A stretch of DNA of 64,000 nucleotides, taken from Cytophagales bacterium. GTDB taxonomy: Bacteria; Bacteroidota; Bacteroidia; Cytophagales; Cytophagaceae. The stretch is taken from contig REBA01000011.1 of the NCBI GenBank assembly GCA_004294225.1, positions 1 through 64,000 of the forward strand, read 5' to 3'. The position numbers and the translations under genes were made by a program. Of the stretch, positions 9,256-17,977 are shown piece after piece (positions within the stretch are counted from its first letter, which is position 1; each line of letters opens with the position of its first letter). Under the pieces are notes generated by a model, which did no database searches, had not been told where the DNA came from, and was given only the letters and a program-made list of their open reading frames with translations.

Positions 9256-10284
9256 TCACTTAAAACTACTAGAAATTAACATAACAGTTCCTGTTACCAC
9301 AATATTTGCAAGAGCCAGAGGAATTAAGTATTTCCATCCTAAAGTCATTAGTTGATCATACCTAAATCTAGGGATTGTCCATCTAACCCACATAAAGAAG
9401 AAAATAAAGAAAAGTATTTTAGCAAAGAATGCGATAAGTCCAAGTGCCGCTAATAGGTTTGGAGATGAAATCAAATCCATAAATGGGAAATTGTATCCAC
9501 CAAAGAACATGGCACTCATAATCGCTGAAGATATAAATATGTTGATATATTCTGAGAATAAATAAAGACCTAACTTCATACTACTATATTCTGTATGATA
9601 TCCTCCTACTAATTCTGCTTCACATTCTGGCAAATCAAAAGGTGTTCTGTTGCATTCAGCAAATGCACAGATACAAAATATCAAAAATCCAATTGGTTGA
9701 TAAAATATATTCCAGTTAAATCCATGCTGTTGCCTAACTATTTCTCCAAGGCTCATTGAACCAGTCATCATTACTACAGCGATGATAGAAAGTCCCATAG
9801 CTATTTCATAACTTATCATTTGGGATGATGCTCTTAAAGCTCCTAATAAAGAAAACTTATTGTTAGAGCCCCAACCTCCAATCATTATTCCATATACTCC
9901 AATAGATACTACTGCAAACACATAGAGGATACCTATATTTATGTCGGCTACCTGAAGTGCTATTTGTCTTCCATCAAATTCAATATAACTACCCCAAGGT
10001 ATTACTGCACTTGTCATTAATGCGGTAATCATAGAAATAGAAGGACCTAAAATATATAGGGCTTTATCGGCATGGTTTGGAATAATATCCTCTTTAAAGA
10101 AAAACTTCACACCATCTGCCACAGGTTGTAATAAACCAAATATTCCAGCTCTATTAGGTCCAAGGCGGTCTTGAAGAAATGCAGAAACCTTTCTCTCAGC
10201 TAAGGTACTGTATAATGCTATTACTAATGAAACCGCAAATACAATTACTATTAAAAAAACTTTATCAATCAATAATATTTCCAT
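9256..10284 (-). CDS. nuoH: NADH-quinone oxidoreductase subunit H
   Basis: Membrane subunit that forms the quinone-binding chamber at the junction of the peripheral and membrane arms of complex I. About eight transmembrane helices and the signature loop GPNRAGIFGLLQPVADGVKFFFKE are present, as is the charged loop AECNRTPFDLPECEAELVGG facing the quinone site. At 342 residues it has normal length. Its start overlaps the end of nuoG by 20 bp, which suggests translational coupling. Confidence 0.96.
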   Translation of the reverse strand: MEILLIDKVFLIVIVFAVSLVIALYSTLAERKVSAFLQDRLGPNRAGIFGLLQPVADGVKFFFKEDIIPNHADKALYILGPSISMITALMTSAVIPWGSYIEFDGRQIALQVADINIGILYVFAVVSIGVYGIMIGGWGSNNKFSLLGALRASSQMISYEIAMGLSIIAVVMMTGSMSLGEIVRQQHGFNWNIFYQPIGFLIFCICAFAECNRTPFDLPECEAELVGGYHTEYSSMKLGLYLFSEYINIFISSAIMSAMFFGGYNFPFMDLISSPNLLAALGLIAFFAKILFFIFFFMWVRWTIPRFRYDQLMTLGWKYLIPLALANIVVTGTVMLISSSFK

Positions 10285-11230
10285 ATCCTATATTCTGTGG
10301 GGCTGTTACCTTTGTTCCTACTGCATATTTATTTTGACCAATAACCGACCAACGTTCTACTTCTCTTGGTCCTTCTATTACCCAATCACTTTTTTGTTTC
10401 TTCTCAAACCTACAATCATTGCAAATAAATTCTTCTACTTCGCCATATTTATCTTTTCTGCCAGTTACTCTATATACTTCTTCGCCGTGCATCCAAATGG
10501 CTACTTTCCCTGAGCATTTGTTACAATCACGATGAGCATTCATTGGCTTTACAAACCAGACCCTGCTTTTGAATCGGAAAGTTTTATCGGTCAATGCACC
10601 TACAGGGCATACATCAATAACATTTCCTGAGAAATCATTTTCTATTACATTCTCAATGTAAGTGCTTATTTCAGAGGCATCACCTCTTTTTAGCACACCA
10701 TGTACCCTTTGATTAGTAATCTGATCGGCTGTATAAACGCATCTATAACACAAAATGCATCTTGTCATGTGAAGCTGAATTTTATCGCCAATATCAATTT
10801 TGTCGAATTGTCTTCTTTCCTCTTCGTATCTGGTTTTGGCACTACCATGTTGGAATCCTAAATCTTGCAAATGGCATTCTCCCGCTTGGTCGCATACTGG
10901 GCAATCAAGAGGGTGATTGATTAATAAAAATTCGACAACGCCTTTTCTTGCCTCTAATACCTCTGGAGAAGTAATGTTTTGAACCACCATTCCATCTTGA
11001 ACAGGAGTAGAGCATGAAGCTACTAGCTTAGGCATAGGTCTTGGGTCTTTTTCAGAACCAGCTGATACCTTTACTAAGCAAGTTCTGCACTTACCACCAC
11101 TTCCTTTTAACTTGGAATAATAGCACATTGCAGGAGGAACAATATCGCCTCCAGCTTGTCGGGCAGCATTAAGAATGGTAGTCCCAGGTTCTACCATTAT
11201 TTCTACTCCATCTATTGTTACTTTTATCAT
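10265..11230 (-). CDS. nuoG: NADH-quinone oxidoreductase subunit G, short form
   Basis: Iron-sulfur subunit of the complex I peripheral arm. In order it has a plant-type 2Fe-2S domain (CYYSKLKGSGGKCRTCLVKV region), the His/Cys motif HPLDCPVCDQAGECHLQDLG, a pair of 4Fe-4S sites (RCILCYRCV ... DVCPVGAL) and a C-terminal CNKC...CNDC block like the first part of the molybdopterin oxidoreductase domain. It then stops at 321 residues, whereas the proteobacterial protein is two to three times longer and carries the complete degenerate molybdopterin domain. A short NuoG is, to my knowledge, common in Bacteroidota, so this is a natural form and not a frameshift; the nuoH start lies inside its end. Confidence 0.92.
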   Translation of the reverse strand: MIKVTIDGVEIMVEPGTTILNAARQAGGDIVPPAMCYYSKLKGSGGKCRTCLVKVSAGSEKDPRPMPKLVASCSTPVQDGMVVQNITSPEVLEARKGVVEFLLINHPLDCPVCDQAGECHLQDLGFQHGSAKTRYEEERRQFDKIDIGDKIQLHMTRCILCYRCVYTADQITNQRVHGVLKRGDASEISTYIENVIENDFSGNVIDVCPVGALTDKTFRFKSRVWFVKPMNAHRDCNKCSGKVAIWMHGEEVYRVTGRKDKYGEVEEFICNDCRFEKKQKSDWVIEGPREVERWSVIGQNKYAVGTKVTAPQNIGYGNIID

Positions 11231-11258
11231 TTCTTTAGAAGATAATATTTAGAATGCT

Positions 11259-12608
11259 TTAAGCTAATTGAAGACTAGTTTTATAATCGTCTAAATGAGC
11301 GAATCTACTATTTTTTACTTTATCTGGATATTTTATATGATATTCAAATTCTTCTCTAAAGTGTCTGATTGCAGCTGCTACGGGCCAAGCTGCCGCATCG
11401 CCAAGGGGACAAATTGTATTTCCTTCAATTTTCTTCGCTACATCTACTAACAAATCTATATCATGCATATGCCCATGTCCATATTCTATTCTATGCAATA
11501 CTTTTTCCATCCAGCCTGTACCTTCTCTACAAGGACTGCACTGCCCACAAGACTCATGATGATAGAATCTTGCAAAAGACCATGTATTTCTAACTATACA
11601 AACTGTCTCGTCCATAGCTACGAAACCTCCTGAACCTAACATACTACCACTCACAAATCCTCCATCTGACAAAGATTCATAAGACATATTTCTTTCTTCC
11701 CCTTTAATGTTTTTATAAAATAATTCAGCAGGTAAAATAGGTACTGAAGACCCCCCTGGAATTACTGCTTTTAAACGATGACCATCTCTTATACCACCAC
11801 AATATTCGTCTGAATTAAGAAATTCATAAACAGGTAAACCTAGGTCTATTTCATAAACACCTGGATTTCTAATATTTCCGCAGGCAGAAATCAGTTTTGT
11901 ACCAGTACTTTTGCCGATACCTATTTTGGCATATTCTTCTCCGCTAAGATTTATTATTGGAACTACCGCAGCGAGAGTTTCCACATTATTGACTACTGTA
12001 GGGCTTCCGTAAAGTCCACTAATTGCAGGAAAAGGTGGTTTCATTCTAGGGTTTCCTCTTTTGCCTTCTAGCGATTCTAAAAGAGCAGTTTCTTCTCCAC
12101 AAATGTATGCACCAGCTCCGTTGTTTACATATATTTCCAAATCATAACCAGTGCCTAGAATATTTTTGCCTAAGAAGCCAGCATTTTTTGCTTCTGCAAT
12201 TGCTTTTTCTAGTATTCCTACTATCCATTTGTATTCTCCTCTTATGTATATATAGGTAGTGTTTGATCCTAATGCATAGCTTGAACAAATAAGTCCTTCA
12301 ATCAAAAGATGAGGGATTTTTTCCATCAAAAAACGATCTTTGAAGGTTCCAGGTTCGCTTTCATCAGCATTGCAAACCAAATAGCGAGGTTTATCTGTTT
12401 TTCTATCTAAGAAACTCCATTTCATACCTGTCGGAAATCCAGCACCACCCCTTCCTCTTAGCCCAGATTTTTTCACTTCCTCCATTACTTCATCTGGAGA
12501 CATTTTTAGAGATTTTTCAACAGCTTTATATCCTCCTTTAGCCCTGTAAACATTGTAAGTTTGTATTTCAGGCACATTGATGTGTTCTAGTAATAATTTC
12601 TGCCCCAT
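11259..12608 (-). CDS. nuoF: NADH-quinone oxidoreductase subunit F (FMN/NADH binding)
   Basis: Entry subunit of complex I: it binds NADH and FMN and the 4Fe-4S cluster N3. The Gly-rich nucleotide loop GRGGAGFPTGMKWSF (from about residue 52), the NADH-site region CNADESEPGTFKDR, YICGEETALLESLEG, and the N3 ligands C354, C357, C360 (SCGQCSPC) and C400 (NTICPLGD) are all intact. The gene starts 2 bp after the nuoE stop codon. Confidence 0.97.
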   Translation of the reverse strand: MGQKLLLEHINVPEIQTYNVYRAKGGYKAVEKSLKMSPDEVMEEVKKSGLRGRGGAGFPTGMKWSFLDRKTDKPRYLVCNADESEPGTFKDRFLMEKIPHLLIEGLICSSYALGSNTTYIYIRGEYKWIVGILEKAIAEAKNAGFLGKNILGTGYDLEIYVNNGAGAYICGEETALLESLEGKRGNPRMKPPFPAISGLYGSPTVVNNVETLAAVVPIINLSGEEYAKIGIGKSTGTKLISACGNIRNPGVYEIDLGLPVYEFLNSDEYCGGIRDGHRLKAVIPGGSSVPILPAELFYKNIKGEERNMSYESLSDGGFVSGSMLGSGGFVAMDETVCIVRNTWSFARFYHHESCGQCSPCREGTGWMEKVLHRIEYGHGHMHDIDLLVDVAKKIEGNTICPLGDAAAWPVAAAIRHFREEFEYHIKYPDKVKNSRFAHLDDYKTSLQLA

Positions 12609-12610
12609 AA

Positions 12611-13144
12611 TTAGATATCGTATTTTTGGTCTGGGTTAAAATCTTCTTGTCCAAATAGATGAATGATTTTATCTATTTTTTCTTTAGTTAAATTTTCATA
12701 ATAATATTCTCCAATTTGTGCCATTGGTGCATATCCACATGCACCTAGACATTCTACTCCTTTGAGGGTAAACTTACCATCTTGGGTTGTTTCGCCTACT
12801 TTAATTCCTAATTTTTGCTCTGTATAATCCATTATATCTTCTACACCTCTACATAGGCAAGGCCCAGTTTGACAAAATTCAATCATGCACTTTCCAACAG
12901 GTTTTAAGTTATACATAGAATAGAAGGTAGCTACTTCATATACTTCAATAGGTTTAATATTAAGTATTGAGGCTACATAATCCATTACTGGTGCACTAAG
13001 CCAATTTCCAAATTGGTGTTGAGCTATATGCAAAATCGGTAAAAGTGCAGATTTATGCCTTCCTTCAGGATATCTTGCCATAATTTCTTTGGCTTTGGCA
13101 AGTCGTTCTTCGGTAAATGTAATTTCAGACAAATTAGTATCCAT
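12611..13144 (-). CDS. nuoE: NADH-quinone oxidoreductase subunit E ([2Fe-2S])
   Basis: Thioredoxin-fold 2Fe-2S subunit that pairs with NuoF at the tip of the peripheral arm and holds cluster N1a. The four ligands are C91 and C96 (CQTGPC) and C132 and C136 (CLGAC). The helical N-terminal domain (KSALLPILHIAQHQFG) is typical. It lies 69 bp after nuoD and 2 bp before nuoF. Confidence 0.96.
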   Translation of the reverse strand: MDTNLSEITFTEERLAKAKEIMARYPEGRHKSALLPILHIAQHQFGNWLSAPVMDYVASILNIKPIEVYEVATFYSMYNLKPVGKCMIEFCQTGPCLCRGVEDIMDYTEQKLGIKVGETTQDGKFTLKGVECLGACGYAPMAQIGEYYYENLTKEKIDKIIHLFGQEDFNPDQKYDI

Positions 13145-13213
13145 TATTATTTTTTATTGTCAAGACAAAAGGTGATAGAAAATAGTATTTTAGAGTTAAT
13201 TTTGAAATTCATA

Positions 13214-14434
13214 TTAAGCATCAATTTCTCCAGCTATTAGATTCAAACTACTCATGGTAACTACTACATCTGAAAGTAGGGAGCCTTTAATCATTTCCTC
13301 AAAGGCTTGATAGTAAATAAAACCTGGTCTTCTGAAATGAAGTCTAAAAGGCATTCTTCCTCCATCACTAATAAGATAATAACCTAATTCACCATTTCCT
13401 CCTTCTACACAATTATATACTTCGCCTTTAGGGATTTCTATTTCTCCCATAACGATTTTGAAATGATAAATTAATGCTTCCATGTGATTGTATACCTGCT
13501 CTTTTGGGGGTAAATAAAAATCAGGAACATCTGCGTGATGTTTTCCCGCAGGTAGCTTATCAAGTGCTTGGCGAATGATTTTTAAGCTTTCCCACATTTC
13601 TTCATTACGAACCATAAAACGATCGTAAGTATCACCATTTTTTCCTATAGGTATATCGAAGTCAAAATCATTATAGGAAGAGTATGGTGTAGTTACTCTT
13701 ACATCATAATCCACTCCTGCAGCTCTTAAGTTTGGCCCAGTAAAACCATAGTTAAGGGCTCTTTCAGCAGAAATACCTCCTACACCAATAGTTCTATCCA
13801 TGAAAATTCTATTTCTATTAAATAGACTTTCAAACTCTTTAAGAGCTAAAGTATAATCGTCCAGAAAACGGTATATTTTAGCAATAATTGAAGGAGTGAA
13901 ATCTCTTTCCATTCCACCAATCCTACCAATATTAGTAGTTAGTCTTGCTCCACAGATTTCTTCAAATATATCATAAATAGCTTCTCTTTGTTGGAAGATA
14001 TAAAGAAATCCTGTAAATGCACCTGCATCAACACCTAATATACTATTGCATATCAAGTGGTCTGCTATTCTAGAGAGTTCCATAATGATAACCCTCATAT
14101 AATCTACTCTTTTCGGTGTTTCTATTCCTATTAATTTTTCGGCAGTCATGTGCCATCCCATATTGTTGATAGGAGAGGAGCAATAATTCAGTCGGTCTGT
14201 AATAGGAGTAATTTGATAGAAAGGTCTTCTTTCAGCTAATTTTTCAAAAGCTCTGTGAATGTATCCGATAGTAGATTCAGAACTAACTACCCTTTCACCA
14301 TCCATTTGAAGAATGTTTTGAAATACACCATGCGTTGCAGGGTGTGTAGGTCCTAGATTTAGCGTGGTGAGCTGACCTAAATTAATAGGTTCTAGTGTAG
14401 TTTCTTTTTTATAATTAATTTCAGAAATTGTCAT
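13214..14434 (-). CDS. nuoD: NADH-quinone oxidoreductase subunit D (49 kDa)
   Basis: Hydrogenase-large-subunit-like protein lining the quinone pocket next to NuoB and NuoH. The hallmark LGPTHPATHGVF near residue 25 holds the quinone-binding His; YIHRAFEKLAE, DRLNYCSSPINNMGW and the C-terminal PFRLHFRRPGF and SSLNLIAGEIDA blocks are conserved. ATG at 14434 (MTISEIN) is preferred to a TTG at 14458 that would overlap nuoC. It is a separate gene, not fused to nuoC as in some bacteria. Confidence 0.96.
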   Translation of the reverse strand: MTISEINYKKETTLEPINLGQLTTLNLGPTHPATHGVFQNILQMDGERVVSSESTIGYIHRAFEKLAERRPFYQITPITDRLNYCSSPINNMGWHMTAEKLIGIETPKRVDYMRVIIMELSRIADHLICNSILGVDAGAFTGFLYIFQQREAIYDIFEEICGARLTTNIGRIGGMERDFTPSIIAKIYRFLDDYTLALKEFESLFNRNRIFMDRTIGVGGISAERALNYGFTGPNLRAAGVDYDVRVTTPYSSYNDFDFDIPIGKNGDTYDRFMVRNEEMWESLKIIRQALDKLPAGKHHADVPDFYLPPKEQVYNHMEALIYHFKIVMGEIEIPKGEVYNCVEGGNGELGYYLISDGGRMPFRLHFRRPGFIYYQAFEEMIKGSLLSDVVVTMSSLNLIAGEIDA

Positions 14435-14444
14435 AATCTTATAT

Positions 14445-14957
14445 TTAGCCTCTACCAAACATTGTATCGTCTTTATCTGTCCTTGTTGAATCTTCTAATG
14501 CATATTCTTTTCTAAGAGGGAAATAGTCTAAATCATCTACATTTAGTATTCTTTTTAAGTTTGGATGACCTTTAAAAATTATACCAAAGAAATCATATGT
14601 TTCTCTTTCCATAAAATTCGCTGAAGAGAACAATGAAGTTAGCGAGTCTATCACAGAATCTGATTTAGGGAAGAATGTTTTTATTCTTAACCTTATATTG
14701 GCTGGTAGATTATGTAAGTGATAAACTACACCTAATTCATCTTTAGGTTCGGGAAAATGAACACCAGTTAAGTCAGTAAGAAATGTGAAAGAAAGCTTGG
14801 GGTCTAGATAGAGGTAGTTCATAATCTCAAGAATTTTACTTCTATCCACAGTTATGGTAATCATACCATATGTTTCCTCAGAGTTGATGATATAATGACC
14901 AAAGGAGCTCGTTAATTGAGATGTTATAAATTCTTTATTTAATTCTACTTCTTCCAT
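14445..14957 (-). CDS. nuoC: NADH-quinone oxidoreductase subunit C (30 kDa)
   Basis: Peripheral-arm structural subunit of complex I. The conserved C-terminal sequence ERETYDFFGIIFKGHPNLKR and the preceding DLTGVHFP and VVYHLHNL blocks identify it. ATG at 14957 (MEEVELN) gives 170 residues and starts 5 bp after the nuoB stop; the frame is open upstream to 15092, but that extension lies inside nuoB and has no family similarity. Confidence 0.94.
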   Translation of the reverse strand: MEEVELNKEFITSQLTSSFGHYIINSEETYGMITITVDRSKILEIMNYLYLDPKLSFTFLTDLTGVHFPEPKDELGVVYHLHNLPANIRLRIKTFFPKSDSVIDSLTSLFSSANFMERETYDFFGIIFKGHPNLKRILNVDDLDYFPLRKEYALEDSTRTDKDDTMFGRG

Positions 14958-14962
14958 ATTAT

Positions 14963-15499
14963 TTATTTTATTCCATAAGAGGATAATAAAGCTTTGTATT
15001 CGGAAGAATCTCTTCTTCTTGTGGGTTCTTTTTCTACCAAATCTTGAATTCGCATCAACCCATCTATAATTTGCTCTGGTCTTGGTGGGCAACCAGGAAC
15101 ATATACATCTACTGGAATTATTTTGTCAATTCCTTGCAATACGCTATAGGTATCAAAAATTCCTCCACTAGAAGCACAAGCACCTACAGCAATTACCCAT
15201 CTGGGTTCTGACATTTGTTCATAAACTTGACGAACTACAGGCCCCATCTTTTTTGCTATAGTTCCCATTACCATAAGTAAATCGGCTTGCCTAGGAGAAA
15301 AACTTGGGCGTTCAGCTCCAAATCTTGCCAAATCATAGGTAGACGCCATAGTAGCCATAAATTCTATTCCACAACAAGAAGTTGCAAATGGTAATGGCCA
15401 AATGGAATGTTTTCTAGCTAAGCCAACCACTTTATCTAAGCTGGTTGCAAAAAAACCTGGACCTTCAACGCCTTCTGGGGCTTCTGCTGTATTTACCAT
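14963..15499 (-). CDS. nuoB: NADH-quinone oxidoreductase subunit B ([4Fe-4S] N2)
   Basis: Holds cluster N2, the last iron-sulfur centre, which reduces quinone. The four cysteine ligands are C42 and C43 (SCCGIEF), C108 (GACASSGG) and C137 (PGCPPRPE). The 178-residue length is normal, with the RFGAERPSFSPRQADLLMVMGT block intact. It lies 47 bp after nuoA. Confidence 0.97.
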   Translation of the reverse strand: MVNTAEAPEGVEGPGFFATSLDKVVGLARKHSIWPLPFATSCCGIEFMATMASTYDLARFGAERPSFSPRQADLLMVMGTIAKKMGPVVRQVYEQMSEPRWVIAVGACASSGGIFDTYSVLQGIDKIIPVDVYVPGCPPRPEQIIDGLMRIQDLVEKEPTRRRDSSEYKALLSSYGIK

Positions 15500-15546
15500 A
15501 TTTTTTCTTTTTTATAGTATAACCCTTAAAATAATAAATTGTTGGG

Positions 15547-15933
15547 CTATTCCCATTCTAATGCTTTCTTTTTTATTACGTAGATAAAGCCTATAAATAA
15601 TGTACTCATAAAAAGTAACATTTTTAAAAAGCCACTGACTCCTGTTTCGATAGCAAATTCTTTGAAATTCACAGCCCAAGGATAAAAGAAGATAACTTCT
15701 ACATCGAACAATACAAACAAGGTAGCGACTAAAAAATATTTTATTGAAAATTGCATTCTAGCATTACCTACATAAGGTATGCCCGATTCAAATACATCTA
15801 ATTTGTTTTTTGTATCTATTTTTGGGTTGAACAACCAGCTTGTAATAAGCGATATCATTACAAAGCCAAGGGCTACCATAAATTGCATACCTATTGGAAA
15901 ATAGGGGTTTAATACTTCGCTAGTTTCGTTCAT
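15547..15933 (-). CDS. nuoA: NADH-quinone oxidoreductase subunit A
   Basis: Small three-helix membrane subunit at the quinone-chamber end of complex I. The characteristic loop between helices 1 and 2 (KLDVFESGIPYVGNARMQFSIKYF, which has the usual Glu-Ser-Gly) and the second helix (LFVLFDVEVIFFYPWA) are present. It is the first gene of the operon and has 401 bp of intergenic DNA upstream. Confidence 0.95.
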   Translation of the reverse strand: MNETSEVLNPYFPIGMQFMVALGFVMISLITSWLFNPKIDTKNKLDVFESGIPYVGNARMQFSIKYFLVATLFVLFDVEVIFFYPWAVNFKEFAIETGVSGFLKMLLFMSTLFIGFIYVIKKKALEWE

Positions 15934-16334
15934 AGACTCGTTTTAATTTTAATTTTTCAAAAGAAATGTTGATTTCTAATGGATTTTTAGTAATACTAAG
16001 CGTTACTTTAGTCAGCTTAATAAAAAAAGAATATTCAAATATAGGGATAGATTTTTTTTGCATAGTAATAAGTGTAAAATTAGAATTTAAAAACTTTCAA
16101 AAAAATAATATTTGCAGTAATTTTTGCACAAATAATAATACTTAAAATGTGAAATTTTGTTGTTGTTTCCTAGTAAATATAGTTTTTTTGTGTTAACAAA
16201 TTGTATTTTAATTATAGTTATTTAGCATCTATATTTTTAAAATATGCTATGAAATAAAATAAATATACATTTACAATACTTTACATGTTTGAAATAAGAA
16301 ATAACATCTATTTCTTAAATAGCTTCTCGACCTA
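15934..16334. other. Intergenic region upstream of nuoA
   Basis: About 400 bp of very AT-rich DNA without a credible gene. It must hold the nuo promoter on the minus strand. One match to the Bacteroidota -7 element (minus-strand TATATTTG, 16036-16043) lies about 100 bp before nuoA, but I found no matching -33 TTG at the usual spacing, so I do not call it a promoter. It also holds the 3' end of the permease transcript; no clear terminator hairpin was seen. Confidence 0.5.
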
Positions 16335-17213
16335 TTAGACGGTATCCATGAAGCTTTTTTCTACTTTATTGAACATCATTATACCCAAAAATAAGGCAAT
16401 AAATGTAAAAATTGTAGGATATATAAGATCTGATGTGTTGATTGTGCCACCTAAAATAGAGTTTCTAAATCCATCTACCAATGAAGCTAGTGGATTCCAT
16501 TTCAATAGATGGTATAATGCTGGTTTTCTTTCCGCTAAAACGGATAATGGATAGTTTACTGCACTTGCATACATGAGCAATTGAACACCAAAAGTTAGTA
16601 ATACGCTCATATCCCTATATTTAGTAGTTACAGAGGATATAATGATTCCTAACCCGAGTCCTAGAAGAGCCATTAAAACGATATAAATTGGTATAAATAG
16701 TAAGTTTGTGCCTACATATTGAGGTTCTCCTTTAATATAGAAATAGGCAATCGTGCTGAATAATAATAAAAATTGAATGCCTAATTGAATTAAAGAGGAA
16801 ATAACGATAGAAAGTGGCATAATAAGTCTTGGAAAATAAACTTTGCCAAATATATTAGCATTGCTTATAAATACTGTTGAACATGCGGTTATGCTAGTAG
16901 CAAAATAACTCCAAATGATGATGCCTGACATTTGAAATAATATAGGATTAATACCATTCGTAGAAATATTGGCTACCATATTAAACAGTATAAATGAAAC
17001 CATAGTAGTAAGTAATGGTTGTATAAAGTGCCAAATAGGACCGAGTATAGTTTGTTTATATTTCGCAACAAAATCACGTCTAACAAACAAGAATAATAAA
17101 TCTCTATATTTCCATACTTCTTTTAGATTAAAATCAAACAATCCTGTCTCTGAAGATATTACTTGAGTCCATTCTTCTTCTTTTAATTGGGTATTACTAA
17201 TAGTTTCGTTCAT
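16335..17213 (-). CDS. ABC-2 type polysaccharide/lipopolysaccharide export permease (Wzm-like)
   Basis: Inner-membrane channel subunit of an ABC transporter that exports lipid-linked O-antigen, teichoic-acid-like or capsular glycans. The N-terminal amphipathic segment (VWKYRDLLFLFVRRDFVAKYKQTILGP) followed by about six transmembrane helices is diagnostic. The C-terminal loop KWNPLASLVDGFRNSILGG is also typical. Its partner ATPase (Wzt) usually lies directly downstream, but here the next gene is nuoA, so the ATPase must be encoded elsewhere. Upstream is an unknown acidic protein 71 bp away. Export of glycan is a family inference; the cargo is unknown. Confidence 0.87.
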   Translation of the reverse strand: MNETISNTQLKEEEWTQVISSETGLFDFNLKEVWKYRDLLFLFVRRDFVAKYKQTILGPIWHFIQPLLTTMVSFILFNMVANISTNGINPILFQMSGIIIWSYFATSITACSTVFISNANIFGKVYFPRLIMPLSIVISSLIQLGIQFLLLFSTIAYFYIKGEPQYVGTNLLFIPIYIVLMALLGLGLGIIISSVTTKYRDMSVLLTFGVQLLMYASAVNYPLSVLAERKPALYHLLKWNPLASLVDGFRNSILGGTINTSDLIYPTIFTFIALFLGIMMFNKVEKSFMDTV

Positions 17214-17284
17214 GTTTTTTGTTAAATAATTATTAAAAAAATGTTATTTAGCTATATAATAGCTTTAGAAGAATATTAACGATA

Positions 17285-17716
17285 TTATTTAGATTCTGTA
17301 GCATTCCAAACAATTTCTTTGCCTTTCCCATCAATAGTTAGTAGGAGCCTAGTAGGAAAAGGAACCAGAACTAATCTTGTATCTTTGTTAGGATATTTGT
17401 CTAAATCTACCCATACTCCATCTTTAAAGTTAACATCAAGAATAGGTGTTCCATCTGGGTTTTTACCAGTATTTTTATATTCTTTAGCAAGGTAGGCGAT
17501 TGGTAACAGAACATCAGTATCAGGACAAAATTTATTGTGAACATTGTCCAAAACATCTTCAAAATATTCTCCATACTTCTCTAAAAAATCATCTTCTAGG
17601 TCATGAAGTTCTTCTTCTAAATCATCATAATCCTTATGGTCGTAGGATAATTTACTCAGTTTGTTCTTTTGGGTAATGATTTCAAAAATTTCTTTGTCGA
17701 GCGTTTTAATATTCAT
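17285..17716 (-). CDS. Uncharacterised acidic protein
   Basis: I do not recognise a family. The 143-residue product begins with a charged, probably coiled-coil stretch (roughly 1-65, rich in Asp/Glu/Lys with leucines at helical spacing) and continues with a beta-rich C-terminal domain (GVWVDLDKYPNKDTRLVLVPFPTRLLLTIDG). No signal peptide or membrane segment is visible, so it is probably cytoplasmic. ATG at 17716 (MNIKTLDKE) is preferred over a TTG at 17749. It sits 71 bp upstream of the Wzm-like permease in the same direction. Confidence 0.65.
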   Translation of the reverse strand: MNIKTLDKEIFEIITQKNKLSKLSYDHKDYDDLEEELHDLEDDFLEKYGEYFEDVLDNVHNKFCPDTDVLLPIAYLAKEYKNTGKNPDGTPILDVNFKDGVWVDLDKYPNKDTRLVLVPFPTRLLLTIDGKGKEIVWNATESK

Positions 17717-17934
17717 TTTTTTATAATTTCTATATTTTACTTTTTTCAAAATTATTAAACATATTTAAATCTGCCTCTAAGTTGGAAACTTTTTTTATAA
17801 AAAAACAAAAATAGTGATTGAACCAAAACATGGCTTTACTATTATTAGAGTTTATGATTATCCACAAAATAAAAATATAAAGTAAGAATAAGACAAAGCT
17901 AAATTAATGATATGCTTAAAAAGAAAAATATCCC

Positions 17935-17942
17935 TAACTTTG
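17935..17942 (+). promoter_or_regulatory. Candidate -7 element of the ABC exporter gene
   Basis: TAACTTTG matches the Bacteroidota -7 consensus TAnnTTTG and lies 35 bp upstream of the TTG start at 17978. No TTG is found at the expected -33 distance, so the call rests on the -7 match and position alone. Confidence 0.3.
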
Positions 17943-17977
17943 AATTTGTAATAAATACCATATAATTCAAATTAGCA

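Noticed and set aside
16036-16043. Minus-strand TATATTTG as the nuo promoter
   Set aside because: It matches the -7 consensus but has no TTG at -33 spacing and is about 100 bp from nuoA; such octamers are common in AT-rich DNA.
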